Shown here: positions 1 to 14,000 of the stretch, piece after piece
Layout of the letters: every line of letters begins with the position of its first letter
Numbering within the stretch: the first letter of the stretch is position 1
Source: Apostichopus japonicus
Lineage: Eukaryota > Echinodermata > Holothuroidea > Aspidochirotida > Stichopodidae
NCBI RefSeq assembly: GCF_037975245.1
Contig: NC_092566.1
Span: 11,545,501 to 11,609,500 of the forward strand
Length of the DNA: 64,000 nt
Direction: 5' to 3'
Notes under the pieces: generated by a model
What the model saw: only the letters and a program-made list of their open reading frames with translations
What the model was told of the DNA's origin: nothing
Database searches by the model: none
Made by a program: the position numbers and the translations under genes

Positions 1-1144
1 ACATAATCATCCTGGACTTTTTTTCAAACAAATGAAATTATTTAATTTATTATAATTATTTGTAAAGAAATAGTTACATTCAGATCTGAAAATATTCCTC
101 AATAAAGATGTGGCAAAATCAAATTAGGCTGTTTCAAAATGTCATTCTTTTGCTTGCTATCTAGGAATTTAAATCATGGGCATTGTTTTAAGATTTTCAA
201 ACTACAAATAATGTAGAAAATATGCATGACAAGAACAAGTAAATAGAGTTTAATCCAAATTTATATACATCCATCCCATACGAAGATAATTTTAATAGTT
301 GCTCAGTTATTTCACCACACAACCTCTTTAACTATATGGACCTTCATTTTGATTTCTACAGCACGGTGAAAAAGTTTTTGTCTATTACTTGTCATGTGTT
401 CTACTTATGTCTCGCTTGTGATTTATTTACATTCCATTGAAGGCCAAATTGTGAAGGCAAATCTCTTAAGAACTAAAATATCTCTATGTTCTTTCCAGAA
501 TAAAAATATAATATCATTATCTGCTAGATATTGACCGACGGTAATATGATGCAATTAACGATGAAAGATAAAAAGAATCTTGAGCGAATGGTAATTGAGA
601 TGTATCTAAAAATATTCACTGTCTGTAGAAAAATGAGATTTGTTTTCCAGACTTTGAAAACAAAGTATATACTACATAGTAAAATGTACACTTTTGGTGA
701 GTTTTCTTTTAAATTGCTTACTCTGCCACAAGAAATTTAAAGAAACAACTTTACCCTATTTTAAAGCCCCGATCCCCTCCCCCCAAGGAAAAATATGTTT
801 TTGATAAGTTGGTTAACTGTTACGTACCACTTATTTGTAATTATTTGAATATACTGTAAATTCTTCTTCACATTTCTAGTTTCTGCTTCTTGGTATGACA
901 TACTTGTTCACTATCTAGTTTGTTGTCCTCTAGGGAATATGGTGGGGGTCTCATTCATTTTGATTCCTTAAGAGAACTCTCTTTTGTGTTTTGAAGTTTT
1001 GGTTCAAAAAGTTTGAAATGAATATTTATGAGTTTTATGGAATTAAAGATTCATAATAAAAGAAATCTTTAGATTCTATTACACAACACGCTGCATTAGC
1101 AAGTATACATGGCACATAGAAGAAAATGCATCTTTAACCCCCAC
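1..1144. other. AT-rich 3' flank, no gene seen
   Basis: AT-rich sequence downstream of the NF-kB gene. No conserved protein segment or recognisable repeat is visible on either strand. Confidence 0.5.
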
Positions 1145-1406
1145 AAAGCCTTATGTACAATGGTTTTATTCAATTCTGTATAGCAATGTAATAATCACCA
1201 CTAAATGAGTTATACAAAAATTACAAAAAGCTGTTACTTTTAATGAAAGCACTAATATATAGCATATGCATTTGGCTCGTCCACTCCTTAATCCTTCATC
1301 TTACAGCCACATCCACCCCTCACCTTCCCCCTCACCTTCCCCCTCACCTTCTCCCCACACCCCTGTCTCTCCTTCATACAGAGCAGATAAAAACTCTTGA
1401 GCTGGT
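1145..1406 (-). other. probable 3'UTR of the NF-kB gene
   Basis: Follows the TGA. The first AATAAA on the minus strand is at 1170-1165, so cleavage would fall near 1150. The UTR includes a small CCTCACCTTCCC tandem (about 1312-1350). A longer UTR using sites further left cannot be excluded. Confidence 0.4.
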
Positions 1407-1514
1407 TCAGTTGGCATTGATTTCATTGAGCGCATTATTTAAAATGTCTACGATGTCTTTCCTTTCGATCCCAAGAGCCACTTGACGTAATTCTGCGAGA
1501 GTACCGTCCATCAA
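1407..1514 (-). CDS. NFKB1: NF-kB last coding exon, death domain end and stop
   Basis: Encodes [20 protein letters not shown] and a short tail ending EINAN, then TGA at 1409-1407. It matches the final death-domain helices (human GGTVRELVEALRQMG). The protein stops within about ten residues of the domain, so there is no C-terminal PEST tail as in vertebrate p105. Acceptor tttgtctcaacag. Confidence 0.92.
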   Translation of the reverse strand: MMDGTLAELRQVALGIERKDIVDILNNALNEINAN

Positions 1515-2026
1515 CTGTTGAGACAAAGAAAACACAATTAGGGTCATGAAGGCTTCTCTTTCTCTATTTGTTACATAGTGAATGGGAGGTTCTTTATAAC
1601 AATAGTTTCAAACATTAAGAGGTCCAACTTGTAATTAACTGCACCCCTGTAGTACCTCTTAGTAGAAAGTAACTGTTGAGGGTAAAACTGTTTATGCTCG
1701 ACAGATACCTGATTAATAGGGAACACTACATACAATTGCTAGCTTAATCTGTGTGTAACTGGAACACTGAAATATTCACATACTGTACACCTGAATAACA
1801 AAGTAGACCATATCTGTCACAACTTCAATAATAATAATAATAATAATAATAGTAATAATAATAATAATTATAAATAATAATAATAATAATAATGACAATG
1901 ATGATAATAATGATAGTAATAATAATAATAATGATGATAATAATAATAATAATAATCATAATAATAATAATCATAATAATAATAGTAATAATAATGATGA
2001 CAATAATAATAATAATAATAATCATC

Positions 2027-2058
<32 letters not shown>

Positions 2059-5000
2059 CATAATAATAATAATGGTAACCAGTTTGTGTTCAATTAACAG
2101 TGTGCTGAGCCATTAGTCTTCTCAATGTAAAAAAAACCTCCACATGAATGCATCTGATGTCATTCCATCCTTCAAAACAATTTCTTTCCAATCCATGAAA
2201 ATTTGATCCACATTTGCTACTACTACTCACCTCATACTGATCCAGTAACACCTTTGAAGGACTGTCAAATCCTCTCAAGTGATTCACCATGTTCCCCATC
2301 CCTAGGTGACTTGCAAAAGCCCTCCAATCGTTGGCAGTAGGATGACGGCTGTCTAATGCCTTCACCAGAGAGCTTTTGACTTTTTCCGGTACAGAAGAAA
2401 TGTCGCCACCTGGAATAGAGTGTAGTAGTAGAAGTGTAGCAGCCTCCTGATGATTGTGAGGCGTATTACAGATCTAATTCCTCCCCCTCTCCCCCCCCCC
2501 CTCAAACTAGTGCAGTCAGTTCAATAGTAATCAGCCTAATCACTTAAGCACTTAAGAGCAATGACTCAAAAATGGAAATTAAGTTCCATTCTATATACCC
2601 TACACGGTACAAAATTTGAAGCGAGAAAATTCAATTTTCCTTACAGAGATAGGAACAGTTTTTGCATTACTTTTTTGTATTTATCTGGCAAGTATAGAGA
2701 GAGAGGCAAATCATGTTAGAACAGGACCAAAGACATGAACATATTGCAACTATTATTAGCTCTCAAGTTCAAGTTTATTATATCCCAAAAGGGCAACTGC
2801 ATGCTCGCAATAAAAATATAAATACATAAAAACAATAATCATATACAAATGGCAGGACGAAAAGACAAGTTAAAAGACTAAGAGGTTACAGTAGAAAAGT
2901 AAAATATCAGAAACCTAACGATTAAAGAGATTGTTATGAAGTTTAATACAACGAGGGATAAACAATCATTTGTGTCATTCTGGAGCAGCAAATGGTAGTC
3001 TCAACCTTCCACTACAAGGAATTATTGCACTATTAGGATCTACACATAGGGGGTGGTTGTTATCGTCAAGAATGGTGTTAAGCTTAGCCTCAAGATAATG
3101 TTGACATGATGAGGCCACAGTAAGCTGATTATCCCCTAAAATATGACTAGCTTATCTAATAATGGAATCAAATACGTCTTTTATTTGTACTGTCCACATT
3201 CCCAGCCCAACATACACTACAATACAGCCACACACTGCAAATCAGGGAATAATAAACAAAGTAAAGATGCATTTATTGATATTAAACTTGTTTAATTTAC
3301 AAACACAATGCAATCTTGGGTTGATCCTTTTAACCAAATAATCAATGTGGATGCGCTACAAAGGCGGATCATTTATTTCTAGATCAAGATACTTGTAGGT
3401 TGAGACACGTTTGACGAGGCTGTCTTGAATGATCCCCTCAGTGGGTTCAATTGTGGGTTTTCCTAAAATCAATTACACATTGCATTGCATTCAATTGTTT
3501 ATAGACCCACTGCTCAGAGACTAACTGACATTCCACTCATACATTGCATCAAATTGTGTTTCACCAAGCTCAACTGTGGGGGGGGGGGGGGAGGACCAGA
3601 GTCAGCTGCAAGGGATCTACAGCCCTTGTGTCTGGGGTCAATTAGGGTCGGGGAAAAATTAGGGAAAGAATAATGTTAACAATTTTAATTATACACTTCA
3701 GAAAATGAAAACTTCCAAAAGAGGGCCAGGTGACACACCACACCACTCTTATTCACCAATCTTTGGTATCAAGTGCAACCCTCACATGCGGTCTTAGTTT
3801 GTTTAATATAGTGTTAGAGTTACTATAGATATTTAATCAGCGCTGTCCTATGGTGGAGATTGCATGTAAACTATGTATTTTTAAGTTTTCAATGCAATGA
3901 AAACTTTTGGAAATGTAAATACGTATTTGCAATTTGTGCGTGAACTGTGTCATCATTACGATCCTTGCATCAAATTAATAACAAGTTATATATGAACTAT
4001 GGATGAACTTTACCTCTGTGTCCGATACTCCTCCCTTGAAGAGAATCCCTTTTGAATCTTTCTTCAGAGTGCACCCCACTGTCGGTGCTGCTATTTATAG
4101 GTGAGGACCTAAAGCTAGGCTTGCTGCTTTCAAGTTGGAAAGGTGCTTTCAGCATTTCTGCTGAACTCTCTGATCTAGTTTCAAATGACGGTGACATGAA
4201 AGGGATGTAGCTTTCACCGAGCAGAATTCGCCTCATCTGTCAAGAAAGTGAAATATTTTTGTTGTTGATAAATTGACAGATACACTCTCCTGTTTTTCTG
4301 ACTGCTCCAATTACCTACAGCTTCCCTGACAGTAAGTTATACCTATTCAACATGTCCCCACCCCCTTCCCCTTCCAAACAACAATGGACAAAGTGAGAAA
4401 GTGAATTAGAAAGCAAATCAAAAGCAGAAAACTAGGTGGGAAACTATAAATAAATGAATGTGAGATAAACGACCAATCTATCATCACAAAATAATGAAAA
4501 TATTACATCAGTAATAACTCAAGCAGGTTGAGTCGGACAAATTGAACAGATAAAGGTCGAGGGATAAATACAACTTAGAAGTTGGTATCTCCATCTGTTT
4601 TGAAGTTAGAAGTGGATACACGATTGATTGGGAGGCTAGAATGAACCAGAAAGCCAAAGAATTAGGGATTTCTTTGAGACACATTCCTACATCTTCTGAG
4701 ATACACATTTCATTTCGACGATACAATTCTATACCTTTCCAATCATGATTCAGAAAAGATTTAACAATGTTACACATGTTTAACATGTTTCACCTTTGGT
4801 TATCCTCGGAATACGATAACTCACCTGGTCACTCTTAGCGTAGTCCAAAGCAGATGACCCTAACCGATCACCATCTTCCTCCTCCTCGTCAAAATCGTAA
4901 TAATCTTCTGAGTCTTCGTAATTGTCAGAGGTGTCCGAGTCATCAGACTCGTTTTGGATGTCACCATTCCTGGACTCTGGGTTAGCTCCTGCAGCGATCA

Positions 5001-8000
5001 GGAGTGCGGCTACTGCCCTCAAGTTGTGAGCGCTGGCAATGTGAAGCGGTGTGTTCCCCGCAAAATCTTCCGCATGGATGTTGACTTTGGCGTCGGCAAC
5101 GAGATAACTGAGCATTGTGAAATCTTCGGCCAAGACAGCACAATGAAGAGGAGCACGTCCACTTTTACCATCCTTGAAACGGAGAGGGAATAAAATATTG
5201 GGGGTTGAACTAGCATTCCACAGCTGGTATTTATGCAGGCGGTTGTCATGTCAATAAGTAATCAACTATGGTATCACACATGCACATACAAGCACGTACA
5301 ACATAGACAAGCTGACAAACGACCAATAGTCATACAGTGTAATTTCTGTCTGAGTGAAAAGTGTTTCCAACAGAAAGAAAAGAACGGATTTTCTTGTCCA
5401 AAATGTTGCATTTGGCCAGAAAGTTAAGTTGTTACCCGATGCCAATTACATCTACAGCCCAGTCGTGTATGTGCAAATTAGAAAGGGTATAGGTGCATCT
5501 ACAATTTTAAAATATTTACAATTGTTTGAAAGACAAGACTTTCCTTAAAAGTAGAGACATTATTTTGTCAACAAATTAACACATATTTTATGATCATGTA
5601 TTATCTGGACAAAAATCTCCACAAAGACAACTGACTGCTTTGAACTATGTTAGTTAGTAAAGTTCAATTTTTGACCTGTTAATTTTCTTGATTGTCTAAT
5701 TGTACACAGGCATCATAAAGCTGACGTTTCTAAGTCTGGTTCTTTTCTTTTGCCGATAGATAACACCTTTTTTTGCCTTTGAGTTTATTAACTCTGTAAG
5801 GAAAACAATAAACAGGAACTGACAACTGAATCAAAATTTGAAAGCAAAATAAAAAAAAGAGAAATGATAACACATAGCATTTGAGCCTGTGACCTCCAAA
5901 GTACGAGCTCTGAGCTACACCAATTTCTTACAGTTACTTACGGGAATATCTTTGTTGGCTCCACTCTTGATAAGTTTTTGCACAGCAGTGAGGTCTTTCT
6001 TTTCAACTGCCATATGTAAAGCTGCATAACCTGTAAAACAACAATGTTCAATAAATATTTCATGCTTCATGAGGGCAGTATTCCTTACTTGCCACAATAT
6101 TAACATGATCTTTATGAAGATTGTGATTATAGCAACAATGTTTATATTTACATACATCATGTATTTTTTTCTTCTTTCGTTTTTACACCACCTGCTTCTC
6201 TACACGGCTCAGGCATTGTCAACAAAACCATAATAAGCAGTTACTCTGAGAAGAGCCAATCTTATATCACAATTTCTTTAAACAATCAAGCACTGAATAG
6301 TTAGGTGAAATGGATCATGTATGACAAACATCTCTAATTTGAGCTTTTTACGATATCAAGTAATCTAATCATAAGAAACGATCATCATTGCTTTATTTAA
6401 CGACCGGCGATTCTAAAGACCTACCGTCAAGATTAAGTGCATCCTGGTCTGCAGGTATGGTTGATCTGCCCTGATTTCCTGGCAAGCTAGAAATAAGAGA
6501 CTCAATCCCAATATGGAAGCGTCCATCGACTGCTAAGTGTAGGCTGTTGAATCCATTCTGGTCCAGTATGTTAGGATCTGAGCCGCAGTCAAGTAGGAAA
6601 TTAACCATATCCAGTGATTTTGTGATCACGGCTAGGTGAAGTGGTGTCTGAGAAATGGAAATATTAATTAGCTCTAATGATAATGAAGCATTTATCTAAT
6701 ACTAGACCTGTACAACTCTGAAAAATCAAATGATTTCTGCTGAGAACGTCAAATCTTACCAATCTCAATATGCTAGAAAGTTAGGATAACATTCTGGCAA
6801 GGATGCACAATTTGTCTAAATTGGACACTCCTTTTATGTCTAAGAAGAACTTTTTTCAATGTAAATTTGACTCTTTTTGATCAAATTAGCAATATTATTA
6901 ATATGGAGTTGATACTGATGACTATTAGAGTAGAATTTAATGCCTAACCATTGTTTGTATCTCTATCGTGGAGTTTCTTGTCATGAACAAATGCCATGTT
7001 CAGATTTGAGATAGAGAATGGCTGACAGGTCTTGTTCAGTTTTGCTTAGATCATACTTCATTCAAGTCAAAATCAGCAAAGAAACAGAGAGTTCCTAAAA
7101 TTAAGATATTTACACTGCACAGTTGGTTATCTTCATTGTGAACCCAAGTTTTGTCGACTTCCCTTCTACATGACTAAGCAGTTATTAAGACAACTTTCAG
7201 TATTTTTAATCTATTTCTACTTATATCAAGTAAACATACAACATAAACCAATGAAGTCTTCAGTTATGAGACTCAATAATTCACATACCTGGTCTAATTT
7301 ATTTTTATGGTTGACCATGTTTTGACCTTTAATTGTGATGACCACACTCAGTATGGCTTGCAAAGCTTCAGGCTGTCCATGAATCACTGCCAGGTGAAGT
7401 GGCCTGTGGAAAATGTAAATGAAAGCAATGCATATTCAGTTTGTAGTAGAAAATGTCATGAATATTTAAAGAATTAATCATTAAACTCACAAGAGAATAT
7501 AGCAATATTCAAGGTATGATAACATGTGTTAGTTTATAAAAAAATAATCATAACAATTCTCAACTTCCATAGATAGAAGATGGATTTGTGCCTCTTTGCA
7601 AATAGGTGATCATAAATATGATATTCATACCATATAAGACATGTATCTTCATTTTGTTTTCAGTACATACACTGTGTATTCGTGTTTGCATGCTAGCTTC
7701 CAGCAACCATAGATATAAATATTCATTCACATGTAATACATGCATAACTCCCTTTGTATTTCAGTATAAAGGTTATGCCTTTTTAGTCTGTATGCTTCCA
7801 GCCACCATACATATGAATATTCACAGACTAATAATACATACGTGTCTCCATTGTCATCTTCAATGGATAAGAGATGTTTCTGTGCCTGCAGGAGAGCTCT
7901 TGTATCTCCGGTCTGTGAATACATCAACAGGGCCTCTGATAACTGCTCTGCTAACTCAATGATACCTTGCTCATAGTCAGTGTTAGGATCTGTGTAACAA

Positions 8001-11000
8001 AGGTCAAAGTACAACTAGTTTATCTCAGCTCTCAGCAGAATCTCAGTAAGGGTATGAAAACTATGGTTACAAGTACAAGTAGAATTCCCCATGTTAAAGA
8101 GCACAAGTATGAGTAGCCTTATATTAGTGTCTCTACCAGCTTTCCAAAGTGTGCAGTGCTTGCGTGTGTACAAGTCAATGGTAGCAAGTACATATAAAAA
8201 GCAGTTATACCAGAATACAAGTAGGGACACACTGCATACCGGCTGAATCGATTTGAGAAAATGTGGTCAGTTCATATATAAAATAGTCTACCATTGTGCA
8301 GTTTTGGTATTCTTATGTTTCAAACATAGAAAACTAAGTTTGAGGAATATATATACAAAAAATGCCAAATATGTTATCTATCAATCAATCTTGTCATTTT
8401 GAGAAACACTTTTGACAGTTTTTGTCCTTAAACTTTGACACCTGCTAACTTCAAATAGACTTTTGAGCTCCAACTGAACTGCCATTAAATTTTCATACTT
8501 AAAATTTAGCATCCACATGTAAAGTATGAGATAAGGTTTTCTATCCATGAATATAGTGTGCACAAGCCTCAAAGACATGCATGTACATATGGAATGCAGA
8601 TTGGGCAACATTACGTGATGATGAGCACACATAGAGTGGTGAAAAGGGAAACTAGTGTTAGGACATTGCAAACTTGTGTGGTGACAATGCAAACTTGTGT
8701 GGTGACAATGCAAACTTGTGTGAAGACAATGCAAACTTGTGTCATGACAATGCAACTAGTGTTGTGACAATGCAAACTTGTGTGGTGACAAGGGAAACCT
8801 GTGTGGTGACAAGGGAAACTAGTGTCATGACAATGCAAACTTGTGCTGTGATGATGTGGAAACAAGGTGGTGATGAAGTAAACATGCACATAATGCGACG
8901 TGATACATTAATGTGGTGAGGAGCAAACATTCTGTGGTGACTACAAACAATCTTGTGAGGCAATGCAAATTCTTGCATTGAGAATTTTCCAAATTCCATA
9001 TGCACATACACTGTGATGAAAGCAGCCATTACCATTGTCATGGCAAAACACGACTCCTTGAATTCTACCTGCCCAAACCCTAGGGCAATCCCGATGATTC
9101 AAACCACGAGAGAAGAAATTGGAGACCTCTTAAAAGCAAAATGACAGTGAAACCTGCTGCTCAATATTAGATGAAAAAAGTACCACAAAAGCACTACAAT
9201 TCTCACAAATTACTCTTTTTTAACTTCTTCATCCCCCTCCAACCCCACCACTTAAAAAAAGAAACAATACAAAACTCAATTTCATTTACCAAACTGTATG
9301 GTTTTCTCTACAAACTCAGACATATCCTTGTCCCCTTCAAACGGAAGACTTCCGTTAATCTCTTTCTCCTGGCCGTCATCAATATTGATATCCAACCCGA
9401 AGTCCTTCTGCCATTCCATGGTTCGTCGCAGAGACTCCCTCGCCTCATTCTCCAGTGCCATCTTTGATGGGTGTCTGTCAACACAAGCATCTGCTTCGAT
9501 GTTGGCAGGAAGGTTCAACTGAAAAGCATCACTCCTTACATCCGTTGGGAAGTCGAGACCGAGTCCTCTATCCTTACTCAGATCTGAGACGTCCATATCC
9601 ATCTCCGGCAAATTCTCCTTCAATTCTACGTAAGTAAGGAAGCAAAACCAAATTTAGTTGACATTATTTGGTATTGTTGGGTGGGAAGAAAAAGGAGTGG
9701 GGTGGAGGGAGAGAAAAGGAGTGGGGGTGGAGGGAGAGAAAAGGAGTGGGGTGGAGGGAGAGAAAAGGAGTGAGGGTGGAGGGAGAGAAAGAGAAAGAAG
9801 AAAACTATGCAAGTAACATAACACTGCAGTTTCAAGGAAGCGTGACTTGATATCTATGATACCAATCTGCAAGGAGCTATTTCAAAATGGTAGAGTAAGC
9901 ACTTTTCTCTTTAAGTTAGCACTGAAAACAGTGCACCAGAACTTCTAAAACTTTTACAAAATTAGAGTTCAATTGTTATTGTCTTTAGTCATCTGTTATA
10001 ATGTCATGAATTAGGCACTGCGTCAAGAGTCAGCTTGGGCTGAGGGGCCTGCAGCATGACTGCAGCCAGACCGCTTAAGAATCATTAAATGTCACAACTG
10101 CTGGTGTGAAGTGCTCATCTCTGTTATTTGATGCCGATTTAGTCTTTGCTGTAGGGGTAGGGCACGAACAGCTGCTGCAGCTTTTCTGTTCATCATGTTG
10201 AAAGTTCTACGAAACAAAGTTGCAATTTGGGTGTTGATGTGGTAAAGTTTGATAACATTCAACAAAATCTCAACATTTTAAATCACAAAGGCGATATCAC
10301 AACAGTTGAAAAAGTTTCACTAGTTTTTTTCTTGTCATGCTGACACTAACTGGAAACATTAGTCTAGGTGATGGTTTATCAAATACACTTATTTTTTAAT
10401 TACTCCTTGACTAATATGTTAATTTAGTGAAAAAAAACAAGGAAAGGAAATATCTGGGAGGGCATCTTAATTTGATCAATTGAAACTCTTAGTTTGAATA
10501 TAACTTTGTCACAGTTTGGTAAAATTGATGTCAATTTAGCAAACAGCCGCTTTAACGAGTCAACTATGACTCAGTTGTCAGTTCTTTACTTCCTTTTGTG
10601 ATTTCATTATCTAACCCCATGTTGAACTTGCTGAATAAACTTACTTTCAAGTTTTGTGAATATATCCTGAAATTTTCACAATAAGGTGTTACTACTATTA
10701 GATCAAACCAATGTAAATAGTTTTGTGCCTTTACATGAGCCAGAAATCCCTAAAAGTAAACACTAAACTTTCCCGGATCCCAGTAACAAGGAACAGCAAG
10801 ATAAAAGAAGTCCATGTCTTTGTGTATGATACAGCTTTGTCTCGAAAGCAGGTGCTTTTTCTTTAAATTTCATTGACCAGGGGAAATGAAAGATCCTGAT
10901 AAACAGAAGTTCGCCATTTCTTTATTAAATGGAAAGAGTAGCTGAAAATTTATAAATTTTCCCTCATAGAACATTGATTTCAAACATTCCACCTTCAGTT

Positions 11001-14000
11001 CAACTCAAGGATTCATGCATAGGTAACAACTTTGAAACAGTTTTAACCATGTTTCGCTCCCTAACGTGATCTGCTAAGAGACCCAATAAAGCCACATAGC
11101 TCCTACCACATCTACAGGGCCAATCGTCATAAAATAACAGCAAATTCATGTTTGATGCATTTTTTTCCCCCGACTTGGCAGCTAATTTAGCCCATTGGAT
11201 CGCAGAATAACTAGCAAACTCATTTTAAAGAAGCTTCTTGAATTGATGCCAACTGCTTTTTTTTTGGTTATACTAAAGCCCCATAACTAGGTTCATTAGC
11301 TTGAAAAATAAAGTTTTCAATTTAAATAATGAAATATCAAAATTCTTTCAAACTTTCCAATTTGCATTTTTAAATGCGGTGAATATTAATATGAAAAGTT
11401 TCCAAGCAGTTGAAATGTCAGAAACTGAGTGGAATCTTTAATTACTTGTTTCATAAATTTAACCTTCATTCATTGACAAAATCTACAGGATAGTCCTAGT
11501 TTGATACCTTGCAATAATATTTTTAGTAAATATGTGCATGTTTGGTTTTAAAAATTACTGATGAAACACAACACGCTGCTTGAGTGCAAGTGTCCTCGTT
11601 TTATTGCAACCATGCAATATGAAAACTGATTAAATCATTATATACACAGTAAGGTGGTTTCACACCTGTGGTCAAAAAGGCAGGACAGCGTTATGTTCAC
11701 TGCTTTTGTATCAGGAACAAACATTAACATTACAAAGGAGTGTGTGATGAAACAAACTAGGGTTTCACTTCCTTCATTGACAGGATTTTAGGCAGAATTT
11801 TACTCTTGATAGCTTTCTCATAGTCCAAACCCACAAAGAAACTGCTTGTAATGTTTATATAGTTTTTCTGGTTTTCAGGACAGGTATCCAGTGTTAAATC
11901 ATGCTAAATCTATGTAAATGCTCCTCAAAGGCTAAATTAATGATGACGTTGGGTCCTCAGCACAGGTCTGTGATATCTGTTTAGGGGATGTACCTATTAA
12001 GAGGATGACAAGCATTTCATGTTATGCATGAGTGATTTGCTATTGTGCATAAAGTTTACATATATCAGTGTAAGAAAATAGACTTGTAGAGATATGCATA
12101 CAGAACGTATACAGGCGGTTGTGTTTCATGTGCTCTCTCCTAACAACAAGGTCTGGATGTTTAAACTATCATTTTATAAAGTGTCATGACTCGTTAACCA
12201 AATAATATTCTTTGAAATTGTGTATGAACAACAGAGCACCACTGGATAAAAATTAACATTACTTGTCCTTGACAAAATTTGTAATGACTTGTAAAACACA
12301 TCATTTGTTGACCTATTAAGTTTTGTGCTCTGTCTGAGGAACTCTCACTATTTAATGGTCTACGTTTTAGACTAAGTACAGTAGTCCAGCCCACTTAGAT
12401 TGGTGGGCCACAGATGTTTTAAAGAACAGTTCTTGCAACAACAACAAAATGGAAAAGTAGTAAAGAAATGCAATGTGGACTGATATCTGTGTTGTTTTAC
12501 AGTCTGCAACGTGTCAGCATTTTGTGTCTAAAGTCACCCATTAAAACTGACCTTTACAAAGTAGCATTAGACGGATATATGTATTAACATAAAAGAAAGT
12601 GCAATAAAATGGATGAATGTGGTAGCGGGTCAAATTTCTATGTATTATTCGTTTATCAAGATTTTCGCTAGTAAAATACGTGGTCAGTTTCAGAATGTTC
12701 CTAACCAGCATACCTAACCTGATACAACAGCTCTGCTGTTGAGACCACTCTTCTTTCTTTGTTATAAATTCTATCAATTTTCACTTCAAAGAAAGTTTCA
12801 ATTCTTCATACACAAGAGGATAAAAGGAGACCACAAGTGCAAGTACAGATAAATTTTCCGACATGATTTATCCTTGAAACAATGCACTTGTTATGCATTG
12901 AAAAAACAAATCTATTTAATGGTATTGAAGACTCGCCCAAACCGCGTGCCACGCTCTGAAAAAGGTGACTTTCCCTTGCTTGCAAGTGAAGTTTATTCTT
13001 GTCGCTACGAAATGCAGACAGTAATGAAACGTGATACCTTGTTATCTTTTTATCTAGACCTGATATGTCCATGCTGCTATGTACACTGTCTTGACTGGTG
13101 TAAACTAGTGTCTAATTACCGACGGTAGCAAGCTGTGTGTGTATTTTTTGGGATCGATGGTGGTGTCTAACACTTCTGTTACACCTCATTCGAAACTAGG
13201 TCAGATTACCCGAATGAGACGTTTCTTTGTGCACGAGTCTTCACACCATTTAAGACCATACATTTCTCCACTTTCATGTTTTTCCTGCATTTACTGACTT
13301 TCAAAGACCATGTAAACGTTTTTTCTTTCAAAAGGAGGTGGGAAAGGAAAAGAGATGCAACAAGGTGCCTGCACCCCTACCGGTTTCTGATTCATATATT
13401 ACTGTTTAAAAGTAGTAATACTCGGCTCTCACTCCTGTGAGGTCAGAGCAATGCTATACCAGGTCAATTTCATGATTTTAGTTGCACTACATACCTCTGC
13501 AGTTTAACGGTTCGGTTTTTACCAGAACTTTACTGACTCCTCTACGCTGAAGTCCAGAACAAATTTTACGTGGCGTGGCTTGGAAACCTTGAATATTGTG
13601 GAAAAGATTAACCATTAAAAGTGTTGAAATAAAAGTTATAATATATCATCAACATATTTTGAAAACAATATTAGTAATAGGCAAACTTGTTTGGAGTTGC
13701 AATAAGTGTCTGAGGTGACAAGCAGAATTTGAAGGGTCAACAAAAAATGACATTCTACAGCTGAAGGTATATTATTATTTGTATGGGGAATGACTGGACA
13801 ACTCAAAATTTCAACAATGCTGGCAAGTACATCTCAGAATTATCAGAGATGGGCCTTGAATTGAGTGAGTGTGTGTGTGTGTGGGGGGGGGGGGGGAGAG
13901 AAGGTATTACACATTCATAAAGTAATCCTATACCAAAGATACCAGCACAGGAACAACCACCAGGCCTAAGAGTATGAGGTCCAGGGACAAAAACCCAGCC

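Noticed and set aside
1825-2116. Long poly-Ile/Met open frames on both strands
   Set aside because: They are translations of the (AAT)n microsatellite.
8381-9041. Several overlapping Cys/His-rich frames that could suggest zinc fingers
   Set aside because: They follow the 21-bp minisatellite, and the same pattern is open on both strands.
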